Shown here piece by piece: positions 1-10,868 of a stretch of DNA of 64,000 nt. Source of the DNA: Karalla daura (Eukaryota > Chordata > Actinopteri > Chaetodontiformes > Leiognathidae); contig CM055188.1 of assembly GCA_029224185.1 (NCBI GenBank), positions 19,876,497 to 19,940,496 of the forward strand, read 5' to 3'. A program made the translations under genes and the position numbers. Within the stretch, counting starts at the first letter, position 1; each line of letters begins with the position of its first letter. A model generated the notes under the pieces. That model made no database searches. It was not told where the DNA came from and was given only the letters and a program-made list of their open reading frames with translations.

Positions 1-4
1 CAAC

Positions 5-3000
5 CTGCTTCTCTGGATATCTGGAGGAAGGCGTCAACCCCGCTCTCTCCGTAGTTGCCCTCGGAGGCCAGCGTGGAGACGTAATTCCAGCCCATGGCTT
101 TGACTATGTCCACCATGGCCTGGGCCTGGTAGGAATCAGGAGGCACCACACGGGAGAAGAACTCGTAGCGGCTGTTGTCACTCAGCTCTGGGGCGGTGGA
201 GGCGTAGCTGATCTGGGGGATCTGAGACACAGGGACCGGGTCAGTGGTTACAAAAGGGTCGGATGGCCGGCTGTGGTTATCAGGCCGATGCGTGATACCA
301 AAGGTAAAAGAAATGTCAGAGGGAGGATGCAGCATCTAATTCGGTTCAGCTCAGTTCAGCTTTATTCAGAGTGGCAATTCATGACAATGTTATCTCATGA
401 CACAAGCTGTTGACGGCGGCGGCAAGGAAAGACTTCCTTTAACGGTCAGAAATCTTGAGCAGAACCAAGTAGAGGGCGGGCGGGCGGGTGAGCGGCAGCT
501 TCGATCGGTTGGAGTTGTAGAGATATGGAGACAGGAAAGGAAAGCGAGAGGAGGAGAGTGGAGATCAGAGCAGGAGAGTGAGAGAGAAGGATGTGGACAG
601 AAATATATCCAGCCATGTTTGATGTAAATGCAGTGGTGGTGGGCTGTCGGGCGGGGCCATGCAGAAGGTCCTGGAACCATCACAGCATCTTTGTGGTTCT
701 TAGAGGAGAGAAAGCACAAAGACTCCGGGGAAGAAATCAAGTCAGTACGATGCAGTTGTTGGAACGTGAACTGTTGCGGAGAGAGGAAGGGTAAGAGCGG
801 AGGAAAGTAGGAAAGTACTTGGTCACAGACAAAACCATAACAAGGTCTAAATGGAGGCATTCCACATTAACACGGGCACTTGTAGTGCATTATAAATCCC
901 AAAATTGGACGGTTATAAGGGGGCATTCATCTCTTGGGCAGCCTGTGTTCTCAGTAATACTCAGAATTGAAGCAACTTCACAGTGCGACCTGCTCAGGGC
1001 CGCTGTGTCCCGAGGCTCTAACGTCACAGTGAAATGCAGATGGTAGGAAACACAGCTGTAAAAGCATTTGTTTGGAGAAAAAAAATGGATGAGAAGATTA
1101 ATTTACTGGTGTGCTACTTCTTTAATGACACAGTTCATGTCGACAGTCTCAACCCTGGCCCTGCTAATGCCAGTCCCCAGCATGGCTTAGCGTTGGGCCC
1201 TTTGGAGGGGACTAGGAGAGAAAGGTAGACACAAGGGGTAGTGAAGGGAGAAGGAGAGAGGAGCCAGAGAACCATTTCACAGATTATCTGGAAGGATTAT
1301 AGGGGTTTTAGTCAAATTACGTTAAGCACAGAGGGAGAGACAGAGATCAAGAGACTAGAAAAAGGCTAGTATTTCTCAGCTGTAAGCCATACAATATATT
1401 TAATTCTGATGGCCACATGTAGCTTCGGTTTGATGCTGTGTGTCAACCCAGTCAAGCTCCAACTTGCTGGTCAGCATCCATGTGGCTGACTTAAATCAGG
1501 GGTGAACTTTCTTTGAAAGAAATTAGCAAAAAAAAAAGAGTGTTTCTTGGGTGTTCACTTGGGTGTCACTTGGGTGTCACTCACAAATCTGTGAGTGACA
1601 CCTCATCCCATCGGTGTCCGGATGAGTCTCTCAGTGTCAGCGCAGGGATTCAGTTATTGAGAATAAATTTATCATGGACAGGACAACATGTAATCCTCTC
1701 CCAATTAATCCCTCCAAGGCATCAACACTAATTCACTTTGGAAAATCAATGAGCCGTATCAGTAACGCACGTATCCACTTACAATCAAGCACAGCTAAAA
1801 TATTGACACCATCCAAGATATTCTGGGTCCCAAGCAAAGGAAATATATCTATGGTGGTCTAGATCTGAAGGCCTGGTTAAATGTAAAACAAAAGAGTGTG
1901 CAGCCATGAGAAGTTACAATATGCATGCGCATCTACGGCAATTGTTGTTGTGATTGGCTCTGATGGGGAGTCAGCAGATGATCAAATGTTTATTCAAAAA
2001 ACAAATTGTGGCCTAAAAGTAAACTGGATCAACAACTATAATGTTTTTGGTTTGTTTCTCCTCTTTTGTGCTGCATGCAGTAGCATCACATTTGAGGGAT
2101 GTTTGAGAAACTGTCCAGTCTGCAGTTTCTGTGATTCAGATAACAGCGCATTGATTTATTGGCTGACACTGGACACCTTCTATTATTATCAACAGGCTTG
2201 TGCGTAACAGTCATTTTTATCGTGTTAATATATATTATTTTTTATTTTATTTTATTTTAATGTATAATTAAAATAAAAACATCCAATAGCCAAAGGGAAG
2301 TTTTTAGACATACATCCTAGTAGTATGCATATTGTAATGGTTACTTCCTGAAGTTTTTTGTGTATTGACATATGCATATCCTGTCACTTCGTGAGCTGAA
2401 ATGTTGATTAGAAAAGCTTAAAAAACATATTTCACCCACAGTTTGTATCAAGGGGTGTACAACTTGTTATATACAAAGAAGAAGTTTTCACTAGTGGCAC
2501 AAATCAGCATGATTACAGCATGTGTGCTGGATGCTGAAATGTCTCCAGCTCCAGCTGAGAGCAGATGTTCAGTGTGTAGTGAGCATCATTCTAGAAGCAT
2601 CCGCTGTCCGGAGAGCAGCACATATGGACAGTAGGAGGAAACCCACCATTTAGCTAAACCTACTCCACGCCGTCCAGGCTACAAGTTGCTGTTATCCTAG
2701 AACCAATGTCATCCTGCTGCCCTGATGCTCTATTTTCAGCCCTGGGTCCTGAGCTGCTGAGAGGGGCTTAGTGGAGGTTGGGATCTATAATTCTGTAGTT
2801 AACATCTGCCCTGTATGCAAGCTGCCCCTCCTTAACTCTCAACTCAGCATCCTCACTGTAAAGAATGCGGCAGTATGGTGCATCCAGGAAAGCCACAATT
2901 TAATTTAGAAAGGAAAAAAATATATATTTGGCCAATTGGGCCCAGACCAGTGTGTATTTTTAGATATTTCTAGATTCCCAGCAGACAATGTCAGTAAGTC

Positions 3001-4729
3001 GACGAGGACATGGAATGATGTGGGATTTACACAGACTCAATGTCCCATCATTGCTATAAGCAGTGTAATCAATTATCAAAGGTCAGTCATCTGTTAAGAA
3101 AAAAAAAATGTACCACCCGTGACAATGGATTAAAAATCCTGAGAAGTGTATTTGAACTCGCTCAAATTATGTAGCGTTATAAATAACTGCTTTCAAAATC
3201 CCATCAGGATGAATATGTGTCTGTTCAATGGCACAAATGGACTCATGCACAAGCAATCCCCCTTTATTATCAGTGGAGATCCACAGCACGCCTGCCTAGA
3301 TTTTCATTTCTGTGCCTGTGCTTTCTTATCTTTTCCCAGATGGACTGTGTTCATTTCAACATTTCTGGGCTGCAGACTTAAAGTATGCAAGTGTTTTCAG
3401 GACTTAAAGAGGAACTTGTGATTTGTGAAAGTACAATTAGTGGGTGGAGGAGGGGCTGCAGTTAGCACTAATTTCTATGTGGTATAATATTATATTTCCA
3501 AATTCTGTAACCAGGCCACCACCAAACTTAACCATGTTTGTTTTGCATAATGAATAAATAGCAATAGTGAAATCTTGATGAAGGCCCAATCATCAATAGC
3601 ACGCTATCAAATAGATCAACCATCTGTCTGCTTCATTAGGTCTTCTGGTTCAACATTGAGCCAATTTAACCATACATACATAAACAAATATGTTAAGTAG
3701 AAGAAGTATGATCAACTTTTTCAAACTCATCGGTGCATGTGTGTTTGGAGGTGTTGTCATACAGAAAAAAAAATCCTCACATACAGACATTCAAGATGTA
3801 CTCATCACACGTTTTGTCTTCTGTCTATAAATCAATTGATTGCTATTAACAAATTCATCAATATTACAGTTTGTGAGTCAAAGGAAACATTGAAAATCGA
3901 GCATATACTGCTTATTCGTTCAGACTGAGTGAGTTAATAGTATGAACTCATGAGACAGGAAAGGCCTGGAGAGAGGCATTCTAGGTTTCCTTTAATCAGC
4001 CTGGTGGGTCTGTGCCTGTTCAGGTATCAGCTGCTGCCACCAGGATCTCTGTGTCTCAAACAAGTTGTAACATTCAATACGCGTGAATGCAAAATAAAGT
4101 GTAATCTTTTGTCTCTTTCTCTCCAGGGCACTGGTTTTCACATTAATACACCTCATCAGTTGAATGAAGACAGGAAGTGAAATAAAACTCACCGCAAACA
4201 GTCTGAGGACGTTGGCCACCATGATGGATACTGAGCTGCCGGATGCCCCGATCACTCCGACCACCCGCTCTGGTTTTGGGATGATAGGAGGTTCTCCATT
4301 GGAGCAACGAACATCTGAGGTGTCCTTCTGGATGAGGGCCTGGACAAAGGTGAGCGACTGCTCCAGAGCGTAGGTGTCTCTGGAGCAGGTGTCCAGGATC
4401 CGGGCCCCCAGAGTGATATTAGGCAGCAGATCTGGGTCGCTGTTGATTTGGTCTAGGGCATACAACATGGCCTCCAGGCGATGGATCCCCTTCTCCTTCT
4501 TGACCTCCCCACAGGGCACCCCGGCAGGTCCCCGGGAGTGCACAGGGAACAGGCCACCCAAGGTGATGTCGCCTTCGATTTTGATGGACTGGGGCTGAGT
4601 GCCCTGCTGGGCCCACAGGCCTGGACTCGAACCCAGCAGCAGCACCAATATTGCCAGCAGCCATGTCTGGGATCCAGAGGGAGAACTGAACCAGCAACAC
4701 TGATGGGATGAGTGGTCCTCTGTTGTCAT
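5..4729 (-). CDS. grm6: Group III metabotropic glutamate receptor, N-terminal part (grm6-like), gene continues past the left edge
   Basis: Two coding exons are visible: 4193-4729 (start ATG at 4729, donor after the LRLFA codon run) and 5-221 (acceptor CTCAG, probable donor at positions 1-4). The product is a class C G-protein-coupled receptor for glutamate. Only the signal peptide (hydrophobic WLLAILVLLLG at about residues 24-34) and lobe I of the Venus-flytrap domain are present. Group III landmarks are ITLGGLFPVH, KKEKGIHRLEAMLYALD, LDTCSRDTYALEQSL, GASGSSVSIMVAN and ISYASTAPELSD. The serine and threonine residues that contact the amino-acid ligand lie in the last two. LRLFA followed by IPQIS is the junction I recall for GRM6, whereas GRM4 and GRM8 have LRLFK and GRM7 has LRLFQ. 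Group III is therefore secure and the paralogue is likely but not proven. GRM6 is the ON-bipolar-cell receptor of the retina. The remaining exons lie to the left of the window. Confidence 0.8.
222..4192 (-). other. grm6 intron, no further gene seen
   Basis: This roughly 4-kb intron separates the two visible grm6 coding exons. It is AT-rich with scattered short ORFs that match no family I recognise. A perfect hairpin next to short tandem units sits near 1.55-1.60 kb and is listed separately. Confidence 0.6.
1547..1602. repeat. Short tandem units ending in a perfect 13-bp hairpin
   Basis: Three near-copies of the unit TTGGGTGTCAC follow one another. The last copy forms the left arm of a perfect inverted repeat, GGTGTCACTCACA (1573-1585) with TGTGAGTGACACC (1590-1602), around a 4-base loop. 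It lies inside a grm6 intron. No function is claimed. Confidence 0.8.
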
Positions 4730-5404
4730 CAGATCCAAACTGAGTGAAGAAAAAGAAAGAAAAAGAAAAGACAAAACACACAAAATATACACATGGACTA
4801 TACAAAAGTGGCTGCAGAGACGATTTTAGTCAGCATGCATGATGACACAAAGTGAATATTGAAAGCTTTTATCAAAGAGAGCTGAGAGCCGATGATGGAA
4901 AACACTATAAATTTTGCAAAAGAGAAAGCATCGACTGGGGCTTCACAGCATTTCATGCTCCAAAAGTTGGAGCAGGTTTGTTAAATGTGCGTGACGACCA
5001 TTGACAAAATCCACAGAAAACAAATGATCCCACATGTATATACACAAATATGAATATATTATGAGTGTTCGTTTTGTTGTGTTCTCACACAGAAATAGAA
5101 ATATCGTCACAATACATATTAAACCTGAATGCCAACAAGTTTAATTCTTACAAATTTACTTTCAAGGTACATTGTGGTGCATGTATAAATGTATCGTAAA
5201 ACACATCTTTATCTTGGTAAATATTAATATTTCTAATTTTTGTAAAGCCTTTGAAGTTAGTTCACAGAGTTTATAGAAATGAAAAAGATTATTAAAAGCA
5301 ATATGTGCATCTCCAGAAATCAAAGATTCAGAAAAGACAAGTGTTGCAGAAAAGTGTACCTTTCAATTTTTCATTAGAGGAAAACTGCAAATAAACATTC
5401 TTAC

Positions 5405-5580
5405 CTGCCCATTCTTCATTGACCAGTCTTGATTTTATCCATCACATGAGTGCTCCTGAACAGGCCTCCATCCATGGTCCGAAATTTGATTTTTGTATCT
5501 AGAGGTAAGGCTCTCCTTTCCTCACCAAAAGTAAATCCTCTATCATTTCAGACAGCCACGGTCCACTCTCAAAAATAGCC
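5405..5580 (-). other. Candidate 5' untranslated exon of grm6
   Basis: On the minus strand a good splice donor (GGGCAG followed by GTAAGAAT) ends at 5405. The coding exon downstream begins after a strong acceptor (CTTCACTCAG) ten bases before the start ATG, so an upstream non-coding exon is expected. The upper limit given here is a guess. A transcript would settle it. Confidence 0.4.
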
Positions 5581-5759
5581 AGAATTCACTGACAACACCG
5601 GTCTAAAAAATGAAGGAGGTGTGAATCAGAGAGACATAGCACAAAACAAAGATTTCTAAGGCTGCAGGGTACAGTATCATGGCAGAATCAAGGGAAAGTG
5701 GAGGAAAAGCGCAACATTACAGTAGTGAGATTCTACAAATCACTGCCAAATCCCTTAAA

Positions 5760-5820
5760 AGCTCTCTCTCTCTCTCCCACTCTCCCTCTCTGTCTGTCAG
5801 TCCAGGCACTCCCCCCTCAC

Positions 5821-5864
<44 letters not shown>

Positions 5865-6200
5865 ACTCTCTCTCTCTCTCTCCCCCTCCACTTTCTCTAT
5901 CGCGCTCGCTCTCTGTTGAACCCTCTCCTTACTCGTTCTCTCAGTGCACTAATGGCACAGATTGGGATTACCATGCAGGCGTCTGTGAAGAAAGCATGAG
6001 GTGGACAGGCCCATTTCTTTTTTTTTTTTTTCATACAGCTGGACCAAATGCAAAACTCCCAGCCCCCTCCACTGTGATGAAACTCTGTCACTTTCAGAGA
6101 TTAGATAAGCACCGATTTGATTCATACTCTCTATCTCTCTCTCTCTCTCTGACACACACATGCACACACACACGCACCCACACACACACACACACGCATT
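5760..6200. repeat. Microsatellite cluster: (CT)n, poly-T and (CA)n
   Basis: Long interrupted (CT)n runs occupy about 5762-5884. A T-run lies at about 6018-6031, (CT)n continues near 6130-6150, and (CA)n follows to about 6198. The open frames across this stretch are low-complexity artefacts. Confidence 0.9.
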
Positions 6201-6603
6201 GACATGCCATACACACACATACTCCTCATACACCTGTCAACACCGGCACAGTGGTTCGAGAATATCATTGCACAAAATAGGTTTCTGCACCACAGAATGC
6301 AACCGAATTAGATTTATTATTGATTTAAGGCAAAGCTCTGGGGAAAGCAGCTCCTGGATCAGTTTCCATCTCTTCATCTGTCAATTGGATTCTTGAGCAA
6401 AGAATCACTGCTGCCTCCTACTGCACTGAGCATGCACCAAGTACTGACACTTCCATGGGCATCCAGAAATAAAATGCACACAAACACAAACTCTTTTTTT
6501 TTTCACAGGACAATCACATTTAATTTCAAGATGGACACTCTCCATGGTAAGTTAAAAAAAGACAGATTTATAAGCAACAAAATGTGACAACAGAGATCTG
6601 AAG

Positions 6604-6609
6604 TTTATT
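6604..6609 (-). terminator. Probable comt polyadenylation signal AATAAA
   Basis: A minus-strand AATAAA lies about 45 bases downstream of the comt stop codon, which would give a short 3' UTR. This is a motif match only. Confidence 0.45.
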
Positions 6610-6654
6610 ACAGATCGTTGTGAACCTGTGTAAAACACGACACTGTGGTAAAAA

Positions 6655-8830
6655 CTACCCCAGGAAAACAGACTTCTCCAGGCCATCCTCTGCTTTGGTG
6701 TACTCCAGGTGAGACTTGAAATACTGGCTTTCATATCGCGGGCTGCTGCGCACATATTCCAGGTAATCAGGTGTTCCAGGGGAGATGACATTGTCTGCCA
6801 GCAGGACACTCCCTTTCCTGAGGAGGCCACACGCCTGAATGAGAACAAATGACAATGTCATGGCAGGAAAATCATAAATTATAAATTTAAGCATTATGAG
6901 TGAAAAATCGGGCACAAGACACTTACCTCTATCAGTTTTGTGTCTGGAAGATACCGATCTTTCCAATGATCCAGGAAAACCAAGTCAAATGTTTTCACCC
7001 CAAACTCCTTGGTCATTTTTGGGATCATCTCACCGGATGCACCTTCAACTAATTCAATCTGTTAAATAAAAGGAAAAACAACAACACACCCTTCTGACCT
7101 GCACGTGCCATGTAATTAACTGTTTTTCAGTTTGTGTGAGAACATCTGGCTTTACCTTTTCTTCCATTCCCGCCCAAGCAATGACCTGACGGGCGATTGC
7201 GGCAAAGTCTGGGTTAAATTCGACTGTGATGAGCTTGGCGTGAGGGGGGAGAAGACTGGCAATACGCACAGTGGAGTAGCCACAGTAGGTTCCCAGCTCC
7301 AGCACAGTGGCTGGATTTACCTCAGACACCACTGAGTCAAGAATGCACCCTGTGGCAAAAAGGAAAAAAATAGTCAATGCCAAAACATGCGTCTGAGAGT
7401 AAGGACATTATCTTGTTAAGCTCAAGGCAACAGAGGGATAAGTCAGTGCCTTTCTCGTCCCCCACATTCATGGCCCACTCCTTGTGTCTGCAGAAATGGT
7501 CGATGGCTCTGACCACGCTGCGAGGGTCTCCTCTGGTGGCGTTTTTCTGCACTGCATTCAGGAGACGCTGCGGGAGGGACACGCCACACAGGAACCTTTC
7601 TCAGTGTAACCGTGTTTTTCATTTATTCATCTGTTTCTGATTCTACAAATTATTTACAAAAATTCAAGGTTGAAATGCGAAAAAGGTAAACCGTTCGGTC
7701 TTATCTGTTCCTGCCGAGAGAATGATCAGTATCTAAAGGGTGTCAGATACTTTTCCTGTTGTTTTCCCTAGTGATGTTTTTGTATCCTGAAAAAATATGT
7801 AAATGTGTGGTTCTTTATTTTCTATTTCTTATTCAAGCTCTTCTTACCGTTCTACATCTTTTTCTTTGTCATAGTCGGGTCATTTTTTTTATACATAATT
7901 CTTTGTCTCGATTACCTCTGAGGTTTCATTCAAGTCAAGTAGATAGAAACACACACACACCATGGACTGCTGAAGCAAAATAAGCGAAATCATCGAGATC
8001 ATAGATGTCCAGCTCTTGGAACCAAATATTTTTTCAGTTATTAATGTTTGCTTTATACAAAAAATACATTAAGTTCAACATTATAGACATTTGGTCTCCA
8101 ATCTACTGCACTAACTCATAGAATCAGCATTTCTTAAGTGTGAGGTTTGATACCGACAGTATTACCCATCTTGTTGAAGGCTGAATGTGCATGCATGCAT
8201 GTACAGTCTAAGTGCTCCCTCTGCTGGAGATCCTGTAGACTTGGTTAGTCGCAGATACCACAGCACAGTATGGTTTTATTTCTAAATAGAAATTGGCAAC
8301 AATTTTGAGGATAAGACTTTGTCGTAAAAGCGTATTTCCAGATTCTTTCCTCTGGTGCAGGATTGATCCATCATATGTGAACATATTGAAATCACTGAAC
8401 ACATGTAGATATTCTTATCTTCTCATATTTGCCAATATGAAAAAATTTAAAATGTTAACAGTTGATATAACTCAATTTACTTCGTTTTTTGCTACAACAA
8501 TGTCTTGAGTTGTTGTAATAAAGTTTTTTTTTATTTCAGCAACACATAAATGAACATATATCCACACTTTTTTCCATATGAGGTGCATCACACAAATATG
8601 ATCATGACTGTGTTGAGGTTGCTCAAGGAGGTGGTGAAGGCATTGTAATGAAGGCACACCTGAGGACGTGTGGACTGGGTCAGCGTGTCCAGCATCCGCT
8701 CCACGATGAAATCGTGCCAGAAGAGTGCCAATCCTCCATGATACTGCACCGCAGTAGGAATCACCCACCTGTACAGAGTATACAGAAGAGCTGCTCCGGC
8801 AGCACAACTGTAAAGTAGAGTCACCCACAT
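6655..8830 (-). CDS. comt: Catechol O-methyltransferase, membrane-anchored form
   Basis: Five exons join in phase to a 264-aa protein: 8660-8830, 7450-7567, 7156-7349, 6927-7058 and 6655-6834. COMT transfers a methyl group from S-adenosylmethionine to a catechol hydroxyl (dopamine, noradrenaline, adrenaline, catechol oestrogens) and needs Mg2+. The N-terminus carries a hydrophobic anchor (about residues 3-25). The order of motifs is that of human COMT: KEWAMNVGD, the SAM-binding ELGTYCGYS, the metal and base region FLDHWKDRY (catalytic Asp and Lys), LLADNV (Asp-Asn metal ligands) and FLEY-like YLEY plus SHLEYTKAEDGLEK. Length is close to human membrane COMT (271 aa). The LDHWK, ADN and C-terminal features separate it from TOMT/LRTOMT, which is more divergent at those sites. 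The start was chosen because an acceptor (TTGCAG) precedes the ATG by one base. The intron 7350-7449 starts with GC rather than GT. fish have two comt paralogues and I cannot tell which this is. Confidence 0.92.
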
Positions 8831-8831
8831 T

Positions 8832-9977
8832 CTGCAACTGAGAGAGAGAGAGAGTGTTAATATCATCATTCAGCGTGGTCAGACAGTGCTGCGTTATGGG
8901 GAATGGCTGTGATGAATGAGCTGCAGACACACACAAAGCAGGGAGAGCACATCAGCATGAGATAAATGAAGCCTCTCATATCTCCTCTCAAGCCACCTCC
9001 ACCTTTGTGTAGGGCTAATGAGATGAGTGTTTACTATGCAGAGTATAATGCTGGTGTTGAGGCCAGGTCCAAGCTGCTCACCCACACACCTCAGTGTGAC
9101 AGTGTTGTATCACTGTAGGACATCATTTCATATCCGCTGCAATAAACTGTGGTAAACACACGCCATCGTGCCTGGTGTGCAGCCAAGCCCTCAGAAGCCA
9201 TCAATCTGCTTAGAAACCTTGAGTGTGAATGAATTGGAAAGGACTGAACAAAAATGGAGGAGAAAAGCACAGCCAAGATTCCCAGACTCCCTCTGTGAGA
9301 AAGCAGAGGAGGGCTTTGCTGGAAACGGCATTACCTTGCACTCATAATCCAACTGTGAAAGAGCCGCGGTGGTTGAAGTAATTGCTTTTGATTAGGAGTT
9401 TGAGTTGCATGGCAACTGGCTGGGGGTTAAGAGCTGTGTCACAAAAGGCAAAGCAGGAGGACTGCAACCTTTACTTTGGCTGCATCCTAACATACAACCA
9501 CCAACATATGACCAAGAGATTCTGCTGCTGAAAGGCTGAATGTTTTAAGCATGGTTTGATAAACACACACTTGTACATTTTTTTCATTGTGCAGAGAGAG
9601 GCATGTTGTGCATTTCCATATCTATGAAAATCAGACCACAGAAAGTTCTGAAATAAAACAAGTGCTATATGGAAAACAAGAATATAAAAAAATATCAAAA
9701 TATCCAAAAGCCTGTTGATTAGGAATAGGTGCTGCTTCATTTTGTTATGACTAAGTCTTAATGTATGAGCAACAGTTTTATTTTGTCACTAAACCCTGTC
9801 TGTGTTTGTCACAGTTACTAACTGGGAAACACACTCTTCAGTCAGTCAGGAGTTAAAATCGGTCTGAACCCTGGTCTTTGAGAAACAAAGGAAGAAACAC
9901 TTGTAAGACAAAACAGACCACCTCCAGCATTCCTAAGTACAACAATGTCTCGTAATCCAACAGAAAATAAGACTCAC
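8832..9977 (-). other. Probable intron in the comt 5' UTR
   Basis: The acceptor TTGCAG at 8832-8837 just before the start codon and the donor (GTGAGTC on the minus strand, ending at 9977) suggest one intron of about 1.1 kb between an untranslated first exon and the first coding exon. Nothing else was recognised inside it. Confidence 0.45.
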
Positions 9978-10090
9978 ACGTGTGGGCTGGAGGTACTCCC
10001 AGTCCTCTTCTCACCACCTCGCGGCTCGGGGAAATTCTGAGCTTTCTAACTGCCGGACATATGCCCGCTTTTACATGCGACTAACTCCTC
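9978..10090 (-). other. Candidate comt 5' untranslated exon and promoter side
   Basis: A minus-strand donor at 9977 defines the downstream end. The sequence above it (about 10,000-10,090) is more GC-rich and contains CCACCTCGCGGCTCGG-like promoter-type sequence. The transcription start is not resolved. Confidence 0.35.
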
Positions 10091-10188
10091 CCACCTCTTC
10101 CTTCCATCCCCCTCTCAGAGCTCTGCTGAGAGGGAGCGCACAAGGAATTCACAACACATCAGACTTCTCAGGTCAATACATTCCTCTC

Positions 10189-10242
10189 TCTCTCTCACAC
10201 ACACACACACCAGACACACACACACACACCAGACACACACAC

Positions 10243-10279
<37 letters not shown>

Positions 10280-10285
10280 TATATA
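10189..10285. repeat. (CA)n-(TA)n compound microsatellite
   Basis: Alternating CACA and TATA runs lie between the comt promoter region and the srpk3 3' end. Confidence 0.9.
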
Positions 10286-10613
10286 CCCACAGCAAATACA
10301 CTCAATTATGGTCTGGCATTTAATGGTGTTTTAGGGTTAACTGAGGGCTACTGCAACCAGGGGTGGTAGTATCTCATTTCCATTTTGATTACATTTGCAC
10401 CATTTTCTTCAAACAAGCCAAAACTGAGGAAGTCTGAGTTATAGCAACACTGGGTATATGCTGCCTTCGCCTGTGGCGATTCATCAGCTAAATCCTCCCC
10501 CAGGTTGGCATTCCTGAGACTGCTGCAGGAATAAATCCTCAGTTCACCACTGCCCTCTCAGTGCTTGACTACTTTCTTGCTTTCAGACAGAAATAAAACA
10601 AATCATATGATGG

Positions 10614-10619
10614 TTTATT
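10614..10619 (-). terminator. Probable srpk3 polyadenylation signal AATAAA
   Basis: A minus-strand AATAAA (in CAATAAACC) lies about 250 bases past the srpk3 stop codon. Confidence 0.4.
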
Positions 10620-10868
10620 GAAAATTACAGAACTCTGTGATCACCATTCACCACTGAGGTGGTGAAGCTTCAGCGAAAACACGTAAAGACCTGAAATGAT
10701 TCAGCTGAGAGGCGACCACCTCTGTCTTTCGATCAGGACGATAAATATTGATGAAAGTTGTGCTGATCTTGTCAACCACAGACTACAACTGTGTGTCTCA
10801 CTGTCCCAGGTCACATGTGATGTGTCCATTGAGCTGGTCCATTGAGCTCTGAACGAGACAGAGTTGGT

